Source: Candidatus Babeliales bacterium (GTDB lineage Bacteria; Babelota; Babeliae; Babelales; Vermiphilaceae). Taken from it: a stretch of 57,148 nt of DNA. Positions 37,772-46,954 of this stretch are shown here, one piece after another (position 1 is the first letter of the stretch; each line of letters starts with the position of its first letter). A model generated the notes under the pieces. It was given only the letters and a program-made list of their open reading frames with translations. It was not told the DNA's origin and did no database searches. The position numbers and the translations under genes were made by a program. Where the stretch lies: assembly GCA_020049835.1 (NCBI GenBank), contig JAGVLK010000009.1, positions 1 to 57,148 of the forward strand. Reading direction: 5' to 3'.

Positions 37772-37819
37772 ATTTCTATTGTCATATAAGTACAATCTGT
37801 TACGCTATACAAGAATGTC
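37772..37819 (+). promoter_or_regulatory. Duplicated upstream module, copy 2 (paralog 4)
   Basis: Second copy of the 48-base block, at nearly the same distance (about 106 bases) from the paralog 4 start as copy 1 is from paralog 3. Conservation outside coding sequence points to a promoter or operator carried along in a tandem duplication. Confidence 0.55.
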
Positions 37820-37877
37820 ATCGTAAATGCGTCATGACAAAAAACTAAAATTAGAGCATTAACATTGAAGGATATAG

Positions 37878-40133
37878 ATGAATAAACAGATAGTCGCATG
37901 CGTACTTACGTTCTTAATTGCCTCACTAGCTAATGCAAGCGATGGAATTGCGGGCAAGCTTAAAATATTCGACACACTTGGGGGCCCAAAGATTGAACTA
38001 CTCAATAAATATGTAGCGCCACCATTTGCAGCGACTGCCGATTTCTTTTGTAATTCCTATGATTTATTCCGTTCAACATGCGTAAATTCAACAGTGCTTG
38101 GAAAATGCCCAGAATTGATGCAGGGTTTTGTAAAGAATAATTTTGGCGTGCTGACGACCATCACAGGCGGTATTCTTGCGAGTGGTTTAGTATGGAAATT
38201 GAATCAACGAAGATATGCATCGAAGTATTGTAATGGTACCGATGATTATAGATTACAAGAGACGCACAAATTAGTTCCTCATGTGAGTCGTAAGTTGAGG
38301 GCAATAGCCACTAATCGTAAGGCGATTGATCGGTTGCGTGGACAGGGGACAGAACTCATTGAATTTTCAGTTAAATCGTCTATGTTTGGGCCTGAAGTTC
38401 TTAAGGGAGTTGTTTCCAATGTTAGAGGTAGTCTCCTTGTCTCTATTACAAATCGCTTAACAACGGGATCAGCTGTATATAACATTCCAAATCAAACAGA
38501 TGTCTCAACTGCATTGGGTGTATTTGGGGAAAATTTAAACAATGATCAAAACTTAGCATTACGAGCAGCCAGAACCTTTGCTTGCGATTCTGATGTTGAC
38601 TACGACGTTGCAGAACATTTGGGATCGTTGGAGTTCACATCACAGAGGTGGCGACAAACAGTTAATAACTTTTTAGTAATTGCATCATCATTAACTCCGA
38701 TTTTTAACAAGACAAATACAAAAAATCTAGAAGAAATCAAGCAAGAAATTAAATCGTTATCCACACCTTTAATAGGGCTTTCATTGGATGGTGATGATAC
38801 AAAAATCAGTCTCTGTTTATTTGACAAAGTTTCCGGGCGAGATATTTATTTTGCATTACACAGTGCAGGTGATCTTTCGGCGCTTGATCGGTTGAAAAAA
38901 TATTGGGGCCCAAGTTCTCCTATGCCTAACGCTCTGGCAAGTATTATGAGAGACTATACATTACATACTCCATTTGCCAAAGATAAAGAACGTAATGTAA
39001 GATTTACTATGGTATATCAAATCAATGTATCACAAGATAGAGCTGAAGTAATTACTGCCGATAAAATCAGGCGTGAATGGGCGCTCCTGGTAAATGGGGG
39101 TGATAATCACGGAAAATTAGTTTGGCCTTTATTATCTAATGTCTCGCTGAATCGGTATGCTTTATGTAGTGTATTGGATGCATTCTTGCGTACAGACTCA
39201 ATTTGCAAGGCTTTTAGCGGTTCTCGCAGCTATGTGGTATGTATTAATTATCAACCAGTACAAGTTACACCACCAGAACAGGCTAGCGTAGGACTTAAGA
39301 TTGAAGCATGCTCAAATAATATAAGTGGTCTTGCAACGGTTAATGACATTGCTGATCGCGTTATTACGATTATAGTCAACGGAACTCAAGTAAAGTGTAG
39401 GCTTACGGCGCAGGAGAATCTATACGCTATGCAGCAATTAGCGAATGAAACGTTGCGTGAACAAATTATTGTAGCGCTGGCAGAGGCCAATGACTGGCAT
39501 AGTAAAGATAGAACAATGGGTAATGAATTTGAGTTGCGTTTGCGTGAAGAAAACGGCAGAATGTATTATCAAATATTGGATGAACGAGGAGTTCTTTGCT
39601 GGCAAACACCGTCGTTGAGTATTGCAAGTTCAAGTAACGCAGGTCAATCGTCGCAACCGAGTTCATCAACTGAGCACACAGGTGCAGGTAAAAGAATAGG
39701 ATTGGATTTTTATTATTCTTCAGCTCAGCGATTTGATGCTAATCAAACACGACAACCGAGTTCATCAAATAATGGCGCAAGTTCAAGCAGTGATGTCGAG
39801 CAGCCAAAGAAATTAAGCAGCAAAGACATGCTTGAATGGTTACATGCGCAACCGCAATTTAAACGCAGTACGTCACCCGAAGTAAAACAACACGATGTGC
39901 TCGGGCTTAAACGGGTTAATAGCATGAATGATATGAATGATATTAACCAGCCTATAAATTTTGATGGCTTAAATAATCCATTTAAGGATCTAATTGAGAA
40001 TTATTTCCCTGATGAAGAACCGGGATTACCTGATGGCTCAGCTAGTTCAGGACAAACTGCGGAGAATAATTCGGATGGATCGTTTGAATTATTTGGTGGC
40101 GATAACGTCGATGACGATGGCGATGATTATTAA
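37878..40133 (+). CDS. Secreted/membrane paralog 4 of a four-member family, unknown function
   Basis: 751 residues, the longest copy. Signal peptide (MNKQIVACVLTFLIASLANA), the Cys/NNF segment (CPELMQGFVKNNFG), a hydrophobic segment and a basic patch (WKLNQRRYASKY). The middle resembles paralog 3, including EFELRLREENGRMYYQI before IASSSNAGQSSQPSSS. Beyond that comes a further C-terminal region of about 160 residues, rich in Ser, Gln and Asn, with GASSSSDVEQ and a DDDGDDY end. The variable, disordered C-termini after a shared motif suggest modular tails. A GAAGGA site precedes the ATG. Function unknown. Confidence 0.75.
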   Translation: MNKQIVACVLTFLIASLANASDGIAGKLKIFDTLGGPKIELLNKYVAPPFAATADFFCNSYDLFRSTCVNSTVLGKCPELMQGFVKNNFGVLTTITGGILASGLVWKLNQRRYASKYCNGTDDYRLQETHKLVPHVSRKLRAIATNRKAIDRLRGQGTELIEFSVKSSMFGPEVLKGVVSNVRGSLLVSITNRLTTGSAVYNIPNQTDVSTALGVFGENLNNDQNLALRAARTFACDSDVDYDVAEHLGSLEFTSQRWRQTVNNFLVIASSLTPIFNKTNTKNLEEIKQEIKSLSTPLIGLSLDGDDTKISLCLFDKVSGRDIYFALHSAGDLSALDRLKKYWGPSSPMPNALASIMRDYTLHTPFAKDKERNVRFTMVYQINVSQDRAEVITADKIRREWALLVNGGDNHGKLVWPLLSNVSLNRYALCSVLDAFLRTDSICKAFSGSRSYVVCINYQPVQVTPPEQASVGLKIEACSNNISGLATVNDIADRVITIIVNGTQVKCRLTAQENLYAMQQLANETLREQIIVALAEANDWHSKDRTMGNEFELRLREENGRMYYQILDERGVLCWQTPSLSIASSSNAGQSSQPSSSTEHTGAGKRIGLDFYYSSAQRFDANQTRQPSSSNNGASSSSDVEQPKKLSSKDMLEWLHAQPQFKRSTSPEVKQHDVLGLKRVNSMNDMNDINQPINFDGLNNPFKDLIENYFPDEEPGLPDGSASSGQTAENNSDGSFELFGGDNVDDDGDDY

Positions 40134-40159
40134 TCTACAATGTTCTTTGCAAACTTAAT

Positions 40160-40193
40160 AAAAGAGGGCGGACAATATGTTCGTCCTTTTTTT
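40160..40193. terminator. Terminator between paralog 4 and the convergent 230-residue gene
   Basis: AAAAGAGGGCGGAC pairs (with one G-T pair) with GTTCGTCCTTTTTT around AATAT. It is homologous to the terminator at 35541-35578 and overlaps the stop codon of the minus-strand gene, so it may serve both. Confidence 0.8.
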
Positions 40194-40884
40194 ACATGAG
40201 CGCAAACAGCAAACAACCAAATAACCATTTTTTATTGCGCGATTTTTCAGTGTCACGCGGCTGTGCGCGCCATGCAGCAAGATCAACTGTAACGCGCAAC
40301 AGATTTTCACCGCGAGTTGCTTGAGCATGCTCATTTAATGATGTTGCCAGTGGTGTAGCATGCGTTGTAATTTCAATGGCATCGCTCAATGTTAGTGCGC
40401 TTAGGCCTGCATGTTCTAATGTTGTTTCATGTGTATGGGGAAAGATGCGTGGGCTACCATCATCTGCGTTGGCAAATGTGCAGGAACGCACACGTGCTTT
40501 CTTACGCGTGAGTAACAGATGAAGTACCGAACAGGCAGCGGGGTTGAGGGAAAATTCATGTGCTTGCAACTGTTCCAAAACTTGTAACGATAGATTACCA
40601 AACATTTCCTGTGATGTTGCAGTGGCAGTAGCGGGAGCTAATGCCTGAGCAGCTTCAGAAGGGCGCTGCGGTAATATACCCATTATGGGAGTGCCAACAA
40701 TAAGAATGCTGGCAGTTTTATTGGTCGATGCATCAAAAATACCATACATATGGGTTGCCGGCGTTGCTATGCCAAGATATGGATGTGCAGGTTCGCTTAT
40801 CCCGACACATTGGTGCATTTCTTTTGTGGATGCAGCATAGGTTGATAGCATGCTCAAGAGCATGAGACAGATTCTGATATGCAT
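40192..40884 (-). CDS. Secreted Ala/Thr-rich protein, unknown function
   Basis: 230 residues with a signal peptide (MHIRICLMLLSMLSTYAA) and, unusually, a second hydrophobic stretch at the very C-terminus (KKWLFGCLLFALM), preceded by basic residues (EKSRNKK). That could be a C-terminal membrane anchor. The middle is Ala/Thr/His-rich. No family is recognised. It is downstream of the first barrel gene by 20 bases, so it is probably the last gene of that operon. Confidence 0.65.
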   Translation of the reverse strand: MHIRICLMLLSMLSTYAASTKEMHQCVGISEPAHPYLGIATPATHMYGIFDASTNKTASILIVGTPIMGILPQRPSEAAQALAPATATATSQEMFGNLSLQVLEQLQAHEFSLNPAACSVLHLLLTRKKARVRSCTFANADDGSPRIFPHTHETTLEHAGLSALTLSDAIEITTHATPLATSLNEHAQATRGENLLRVTVDLAAWRAQPRDTEKSRNKKWLFGCLLFALM

Positions 40885-40904
40885 TATAACCTCTCAATTT
40901 GTTA

Positions 40905-42494
40905 TTAATAACCAACACCGCCTTTAATCCAGACACCCCATTGTGAAACAGCCCCTTTGTTCGGTTGCAGATCTTGCGGACGATTACCTTCAAATTCCAC
41001 TTCAAAACCGATGCCAATAAAAGGTTGCAATGCGCATGGGTTCATGCGTGCCCAACTGTAGTTGCCATGCGTAAATATTTTGTGGGTAATCATACGTGAA
41101 GTGGCAGCGGAATTAAGATCAAGTTGTGCAGTGTTATAAAATACCGGTGGGTTGGCATCAATAACAGCAGCTTGGTCAGCAAATTCATCGCCATGCAACG
41201 TAGCTCTGCTTTGTGTATCCATCGATGGACCGCCTAAACCATTGGCAACATTAGCAATACCTTTAAGCGCGAGCGTGTTGGTTGGCAAGCAGTTGTCTAA
41301 ACTGATGCGCTCACGGCTGCGTATCCAGCCATCATAACCGATATCCCATGCCCAGTTGCGATATTCAAACGCAAACATGAGTGCGACATCAAGCTGTACA
41401 CCAATAGTTACGTTTGCTTCCAGTGTCGTGCGGTTAATAGTTGGAAAGCTTACGTTGGCGTAGTTGCCTTCCGCATCGAATTCTTTAGTTAACACATAGC
41501 GGGTACCAAAACCGGAAAATTCATTCGGGTCGCACGGAATATTATCTATCGGACACAAATCAAATGAACGGCATTGCTTGTCCGCAAATAAATGGGTAAC
41601 GTTTGCCTCTAACCATACAGAAATTATTTTATCCGCATCTTTTTGCCACAAGACCCCTTGGCCTAAAAAGCCAACGCCGAATTCCCAATGGTGGCCATTA
41701 CCGACAATCGGTTCAAACAGTATACGGCTATCAGGACGCGTACCGGTGGGTATTGAAGCGCGTAGATTTGCACTCATCCAACCATGCGGGCGTTCTGCAA
41801 TAATATATCCCAATGCAAGTTGAATTTCAGAAAGTTTGGTTGTCGTTGCGGGACATCCAAAGCGGCCAAACAATAATGGTTCAGTTACTTGCCCATATAC
41901 TGCGCCTTGGCTAACTGCTTGCGTAAAACTTGCAACTACCGGTTCCACTGCACCTTGATCCATATAAAGTGGTACAAATGGTTGGCCAAGTCCGTTATTT
42001 TCTACACATTCGGCAATATGAATTTGGGTTTTTGCCCAAACAACGGGTGCATGTGCATGGAAGTAAAAGCATCCATAACCAAGTTCAAAACGAAAATCGG
42101 CTAATGCATTTCTGAGTTCCGGGCGTAAGCGTACCGTACTGATAAAGGTTTGGCTTAAACCAAAATAGTCAGCTAAAATATCATACCGGCCACGATCGGG
42201 CACTAAACTGCCGGAGATATTCAGGCATGGATTGCCAAAGAAATATTCTGAAATGGCATCCGGTCTAAATGATTGTATATATTCAGGTGTTACCGAAAAT
42301 GAGCTCCAGAGTTTTTTATCTGAGCATATAATAGGGTAGTTCCATCGCCAGCCGACAAGATCACGTGCAGCGTTAACACTTTGCGAGCGGGTGAGCATGA
42401 AGCTTTTTCCATGCAGAGGGAAATTTTGTAGTACAATATCAGCAGCATGGGTAAGTCCAGGTAATGCTAACAATGCGCAGAGGATTCTTTTCAT
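40905..42494 (-). CDS. Outer-membrane barrel-like paralog 1 of five
   Basis: 529 residues starting at the ATG 42494 (AAGGAG upstream); an in-frame upstream start at 42533 would mask the signal peptide MKRILCALLALPGLTHA. Family landmarks: YFFGN...LVPDRGRYDILADYFGL near the N-terminus, FEPIVGNGHHWEFGVGFLG in the middle, an ITHKIFTHGNYSWA-like segment late, and the terminal strand SQWGVWIKGGVGY with a C-terminal Tyr typical of barrel-assembly signals. It is the most divergent of the five and lacks the Cys/Ser-rich insertion before the last strand. Ligand or pore function unknown. Confidence 0.78.
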   Translation of the reverse strand: MKRILCALLALPGLTHAADIVLQNFPLHGKSFMLTRSQSVNAARDLVGWRWNYPIICSDKKLWSSFSVTPEYIQSFRPDAISEYFFGNPCLNISGSLVPDRGRYDILADYFGLSQTFISTVRLRPELRNALADFRFELGYGCFYFHAHAPVVWAKTQIHIAECVENNGLGQPFVPLYMDQGAVEPVVASFTQAVSQGAVYGQVTEPLLFGRFGCPATTTKLSEIQLALGYIIAERPHGWMSANLRASIPTGTRPDSRILFEPIVGNGHHWEFGVGFLGQGVLWQKDADKIISVWLEANVTHLFADKQCRSFDLCPIDNIPCDPNEFSGFGTRYVLTKEFDAEGNYANVSFPTINRTTLEANVTIGVQLDVALMFAFEYRNWAWDIGYDGWIRSRERISLDNCLPTNTLALKGIANVANGLGGPSMDTQSRATLHGDEFADQAAVIDANPPVFYNTAQLDLNSAATSRMITHKIFTHGNYSWARMNPCALQPFIGIGFEVEFEGNRPQDLQPNKGAVSQWGVWIKGGVGY

Positions 42495-42657
42495 GACAAT
42501 CTCCTTTTGTATGCAACGCGAAGGTAAGTACAAGAGTGGTCTTGTTGTGCGTTTAATTTTACGTTACACAAATTGAAGTAGTCATTGCAATAACCAAGTT
42601 GCTAAAGCATATAATTGATATGTTGGTGTGGGATTGGGTTGATATGGGTTGAGGAGT

Positions 42658-42791
42658 GTCCTTCGACAAGCTCAGGATGATTAATATTCAGTTTACGAGA
42701 TATTCAACAATTTGTTGATGTGTCTTTTTGGAATTTTCTACAACAACTTTTTCTAAATTTTATAGTAATCATCCTGAGCTTGTCGAAGGAC
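42658..42791. repeat. MITE-like element with 26-bp perfect inverted repeats
   Basis: GTCCTTCGACAAGCTCAGGA plus six more bases (42658-42683) recur exactly in inverse orientation at 42766-42791; the 82 bases between are AT-rich and non-coding. The CCTTCGACAAGCTCAGGATGA core is a dispersed repeat seen in many unrelated bacterial genomes. It lies in the 319-base gap between barrel genes 1 and 2, which holds nothing else I can see. Confidence 0.8.
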
Positions 42792-42813
42792 CTTCCTTTA
42801 AAATGCTTGTTTA

Positions 42814-44748
42814 TCAACCAAATACAAATCCACCTTTAATCCATAGACTCCATTGTGAAATAGAGCATTTACTGCAACCATTACCGGTTGAGCAACTGGC
42901 ACTTGTAGAACAGTTTGAGCTGCTGCATGTGCCAGTGTTACAACTGGTGCCAGAACATTTTACGTGATGTCCCGATCCAAATTCAGCTTCCCCACCTATG
43001 CCAACATATGGCTGCCAACATGTACAATCCCATTGATAGCTTACGTGGGTGAAGATGGTATTAGACAGTCCTTTTGTTTGCGCGCCACAAATATCAATGT
43101 CTGCGTCGGAAAGGAAGATCGGTTGTTTTGATGTGAATGAGGGCACTGCTGAATCAGGCGCAACGCTCAGAAGACTAAATGCTGTCGGATTAGTTGCGCT
43201 GTTGGCACCGTATGCAAAGTTGGCATGATCAATACCATTTGATGCAAAAATGGTCGCTTGGCTATCAGTTGCAGAAAGTGCTAGCGGTTGATTTAAAGTA
43301 AATACCTCATTATCGCAACCTATAAACCCATAAACCGGGGCAGTACCTTTGAGTGCCCACGTATTAGGCGTTATTAAATTACCGTTGCAACATACCGGTT
43401 TGATGCGTTCGCAGCTGCGTGCCCAAATATTGTAGCCAAGATCCCACGTGAAATTACGGTTGGTCCAGGTGAACATGGCAACCCAATCGATCTGATAGCC
43501 AACGCTTACATCCACACACAAGGTAGTAAGATTTGCAACAGGCGTATATTCATTGGCAAATTGTGCGATAGCTGTTTGATATGCTACAAGTTCATCACCC
43601 GATGAGCAGAACTCAAATGATTCAAAGGTTGATCCGCCTAAAAATGGAAAATCATTATTTGGTCCGAGTTTTTCCGCGAGTATATACCGGCTTAATTCAT
43701 TATCTTTAAGATCAAACGTGCGGCGTTGGCGCGCATTAAACATATGCGTAATGTTACCTTGCGTAAATAAGCGCAAACTCTGGGTTTGGTCACAATTTTG
43801 CCAAAGCAAGGCATCGCCGCGTATTAATGCACCAAGTTCCCAATGATGCCCATTACCAACTATTGGCTCAAATAGGTAGCGCGCTTCCGAGCGATTGCCA
43901 GTTGGTGCGACAACAATAAGACCGGTGCTCAGCGTATAATGATTTCTCTGCAACAGATCATACCCTAGCCAAAATTCAAGATTGGCAAGTTGTGTTTTAG
44001 TATGGTTCGTGCATGGTTCGCCGCTGATACGTGCAAAACGTAAGCCATTAAATTTTTGTCCTGCTATGTTTGGAGTCGCACCATTAAAAAAGGCGCTTGC
44101 GTTTGGGAGCAAATTTGCACGTGTAACGGGGTCAGCTGAAAAGTATCCTTCGCTATAACCGGATGTGCCTATTCTGGCGACATCTTCACAAAGATTTAAA
44201 TTCCATTGTGTATGTACTACCGGTGCATGGACATACAACCATGAACCGCACATGAAACGATCAAGGCGCATATACAGTTGATAATCGTTTAAGGTATTTA
44301 CAATACGTGGACTAAAGTTAAGGGTGCTGACAAAATCAGTTGGCAAACCAAAATAATCTGCCAGCAGATCGTGATTACTATCACGTCCTGCCACGCGGCT
44401 ACCGGTAACACGCAAAGCACGGCAACAGCCATTATTAATGAGTGCATTGCCAAAAAGGCAATTAGCGATGGATGGGCTGTTAAATGATTTTGAAAATGTG
44501 AATGTTGAACCGATATAACCTGGCCAACATTTGTCTGAACAGGCAAGCTCGCGCTCGATGTTGCGCGTCGCTACTACCTGGCGTGGTAAATTAGTGCCTG
44601 CTGAGCGTGGGCTTATATTTCCGACCGGTTTTGTTTTGGCAAGTATTCCGCGAGTACCAATTTTGAAGCGAATTGGTACTCGTCTTTCTACATTTGCAGA
44701 ATGTAGCATGCAAGTAGTGGTAAGTAATCCATAAATAATTTTTTTCAT
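42814..44748 (-). CDS. Outer-membrane barrel-like paralog 2 of five, Cys-rich
   Basis: 644 residues, signal peptide MKKIIYGLLTTTCMLHSA. It shares with the next gene CSDKCWPGYIGSTFTFSKSF, CLFGNALINNGCC, VTGSRVAGRD, LADYFGLPTDF, YVHAPVVH, FEPIVGNGHHWE and QTKGLSNTIFTHVSYQWDC. Just before the final strand (SQWSLWIKGGFVFG) is a Cys/Ser/Thr-rich insertion of about 35 residues (CNTGTCSSSNCSTSASC). In a barrel with periplasmic ends, the loop before the last strand is extracellular, so this would be a disulfide-laced surface loop. It is about three-quarters identical to paralog 3 in the N-terminal half: a recent tandem duplication. Confidence 0.8.
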   Translation of the reverse strand: MKKIIYGLLTTTCMLHSANVERRVPIRFKIGTRGILAKTKPVGNISPRSAGTNLPRQVVATRNIERELACSDKCWPGYIGSTFTFSKSFNSPSIANCLFGNALINNGCCRALRVTGSRVAGRDSNHDLLADYFGLPTDFVSTLNFSPRIVNTLNDYQLYMRLDRFMCGSWLYVHAPVVHTQWNLNLCEDVARIGTSGYSEGYFSADPVTRANLLPNASAFFNGATPNIAGQKFNGLRFARISGEPCTNHTKTQLANLEFWLGYDLLQRNHYTLSTGLIVVAPTGNRSEARYLFEPIVGNGHHWELGALIRGDALLWQNCDQTQSLRLFTQGNITHMFNARQRRTFDLKDNELSRYILAEKLGPNNDFPFLGGSTFESFEFCSSGDELVAYQTAIAQFANEYTPVANLTTLCVDVSVGYQIDWVAMFTWTNRNFTWDLGYNIWARSCERIKPVCCNGNLITPNTWALKGTAPVYGFIGCDNEVFTLNQPLALSATDSQATIFASNGIDHANFAYGANSATNPTAFSLLSVAPDSAVPSFTSKQPIFLSDADIDICGAQTKGLSNTIFTHVSYQWDCTCWQPYVGIGGEAEFGSGHHVKCSGTSCNTGTCSSSNCSTSASCSTGNGCSKCSISQWSLWIKGGFVFG

Positions 44749-44836
44749 AGTGTTGTCTTTTCTTGTTTAAACAGCTGGAGCCCGGAATAATCCGAGCTCC
44801 AATTGTTAATGATTAATGTACAAGATTGATAAGTTA

Positions 44837-46768
44837 TCAGCCAAATACAAATCCGCCTTTAATCCATACGCTCCATTGTGACAGTGCGCATTTGTTGCAG
44901 CTGCTTGAGCAATTTGAGCTGGTAGAGCAACTTGCACTTGTTGAGCATGAGCTGCTTGAGCTGCATGAGCTGGTATTGCAAGAGTTATCAGAGCATTTTA
45001 CACGATGTCCTGCAGCAAATTCAGCTTCGCCACCAAAGCCAAGGTATGGTTCCCAACATTCGCAATCCCACCAGTAGCTTACATGGGTAAACACTGTGTT
45101 AGAAAGACCTTTGGTTTGTGCGCCGCAGATATCAACGTCAGCGTCTGAAAGAAATATTGGTTGGATTGATGTGCGCGTTTCAGTGAATATTCCCACTGGA
45201 TCACTTGATATTGAACTAAATGCTGTTGCGCCTGTTGCGAGATTCGCCGCGTATGCAAACTGAGCATTGTCTATGCCTGCATTAAGAGCTGAGCCATTGT
45301 TTGTACCACTAAAAGCAGTTGCGCCACTTTCCGTTGCGCCCAATGCAATTGGAGTTCCGCCTACAAATGGCAATGTGTTACAATCGAGGAATCCATATAC
45401 GCGAGCATCACCTTTAAGTGCCCAGGTATTTGCCGGAATTAAACCGCCATCACAGCATTTAGTACTGATTTTTTCACAACCGCGTGACCATAGGTTGTAA
45501 CCGAGGTCCCAGGTAACATTACAATGAGACCAGGTAAGCATGGCAACCCAATCAAGTTGGTAGTTAACGCTTACATCAACACAGAGTGTAGTAAGGTTGG
45601 CAACCGGTGTATATTCATTAGCAAATTGTGAGTTAGAGAGTGTAAATCCAGGAACTGCAGATTCGCATCCGGTGAGTGATGTTGCAGATCCGCCCAAGAA
45701 TGGGAAGTCATCATTTACGCCTAATCTTTCAGCCAATGCATAACGGCTCAACGGTTTGCCTTTTAAATCAAAGGTGCGTTTTTGACGTGCTTCAAATAGG
45801 TGTGTAATGTTTGCTTGCGTAAAACCTCTGATGCTGTGTGTTTGATCGCAATTTTGCCAGAAAAGGTAATCACCACGAATCAAACCACCAACTTCCCAAT
45901 GATGACCATTGCCAACGATCGGTTCAAATAAATAGCGAGCTTCAGGACGATTACCGGTAGGTGCAGCAACAACAAGACCAATGCCGAAATTATAATCATC
46001 GCAATTGAGCCAATCATATCCAAGCCAGAACTGCAAGTCTGCAAGTTGTGTTTTTGTATGGCTTGCGCATGGCTCGGCTGTTATGCGTGCATTACGTAGA
46101 CCATTGAATTTTTGGCCGGGAATGTTTGGTGTTGCACCGGCAAGAAATTCGCTTGCACCGGTGAGTAAATTAGCGCGGGCAACCGTATTAGCTGAAAAAT
46201 ATCCTTCAGCGTAATCGGCACCGCCTAATTGAGCAACATCTTCGCACAGATTAAGATTCCATTTGCTATGCACTACCGGTGCATGCACGTAGAACCATAG
46301 GCCGCATGCCCAGCGGTCAAGGCGTAAGTAGAGTTGGTAATCACTTAGTGTGTTTACAATGCGTGGATTAAAGTTGAGTGTACTTATAAAATCAGTTGGT
46401 AGACCAAAATAATCGGCAAGTAAATCGCGGTTGTTGTCGCGACCGGCAACGCCACTACCGGTAACACGTAATGCTTGGCAGCATCCGTTATTGATTAATG
46501 CATTACCAAAAAGGCAATGGCTTATGGATGCGCTTCTAAATGATTTAGAAAAGGTAAATGTTGAACCTAAATAACCGGGCCAGCATTTATCGGAGCAAGC
46601 AAGTTCGCGCTCAATTTCACGTACACCAATTACCTGACGTTCAAGTCGTGCACCTTCTGAACGAAGATTAAAATAGGGTGTTACACTATTTGGTGTTGCT
46701 GCTGCATGCAGGCTTGCCACGCACAGTGCAAGTGTAACGGGAAAAAATTTGTATATAGTTTGTTTCAT
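44837..46768 (-). CDS. Outer-membrane barrel-like paralog 3 of five, Cys-rich
   Basis: 643 residues from the ATG at 46768 (AGGA 8 bases upstream); the ATG at 46777 overlaps that site. Signal peptide MKQTIYKFFPVTLALCVASLHA. The landmarks are the same as in paralog 2 (CSDKCWPGYLGSTFTFSKSF, LADYFGLPTDF, FEPIVGNGHHWEVG, SNTVFTHVSYWWDC). The pre-terminal insertion is longer and more repetitive (CSTSASCSTSSNCSSSCNKC), and the end is SQWSVWIKGGFVFG. The insertion has clearly expanded by slippage of Cys-Ser-Thr units relative to paralog 2. Confidence 0.8.
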   Translation of the reverse strand: MKQTIYKFFPVTLALCVASLHAAATPNSVTPYFNLRSEGARLERQVIGVREIERELACSDKCWPGYLGSTFTFSKSFRSASISHCLFGNALINNGCCQALRVTGSGVAGRDNNRDLLADYFGLPTDFISTLNFNPRIVNTLSDYQLYLRLDRWACGLWFYVHAPVVHSKWNLNLCEDVAQLGGADYAEGYFSANTVARANLLTGASEFLAGATPNIPGQKFNGLRNARITAEPCASHTKTQLADLQFWLGYDWLNCDDYNFGIGLVVAAPTGNRPEARYLFEPIVGNGHHWEVGGLIRGDYLFWQNCDQTHSIRGFTQANITHLFEARQKRTFDLKGKPLSRYALAERLGVNDDFPFLGGSATSLTGCESAVPGFTLSNSQFANEYTPVANLTTLCVDVSVNYQLDWVAMLTWSHCNVTWDLGYNLWSRGCEKISTKCCDGGLIPANTWALKGDARVYGFLDCNTLPFVGGTPIALGATESGATAFSGTNNGSALNAGIDNAQFAYAANLATGATAFSSISSDPVGIFTETRTSIQPIFLSDADVDICGAQTKGLSNTVFTHVSYWWDCECWEPYLGFGGEAEFAAGHRVKCSDNSCNTSSCSSSSSCSTSASCSTSSNCSSSCNKCALSQWSVWIKGGFVFG

Positions 46769-46954
46769 AAACTGCATCCTTTTTTGTGCTTAAAAATTAC
46801 TATATCTGGTCGTCTGCTTTTTAAATATCTGTATATGCTGCGCTCTATACTCCTTTCGTTGATCGTACAAGATGCTCGGTTTAAGGTTCTGATATAAATG
46901 TTCTATGTACTAGATGTATTAGTATGTTTGTTATACTGTGTCAATAATTTAACA

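Noticed and set aside
42658-42791. Long inverted repeat read as an intrinsic terminator
   Set aside because: The arms are 82 bases apart, there is no T-run, and the sequence is a known type of dispersed repeat; an element fits better.
42820-42970. Cys-rich C-terminal region of the barrel paralog as a metallothionein-like metal store
   Set aside because: Cys spacing is irregular and not conserved between paralogs, and the protein is exported, so disulfide bonding in a loop is more likely.
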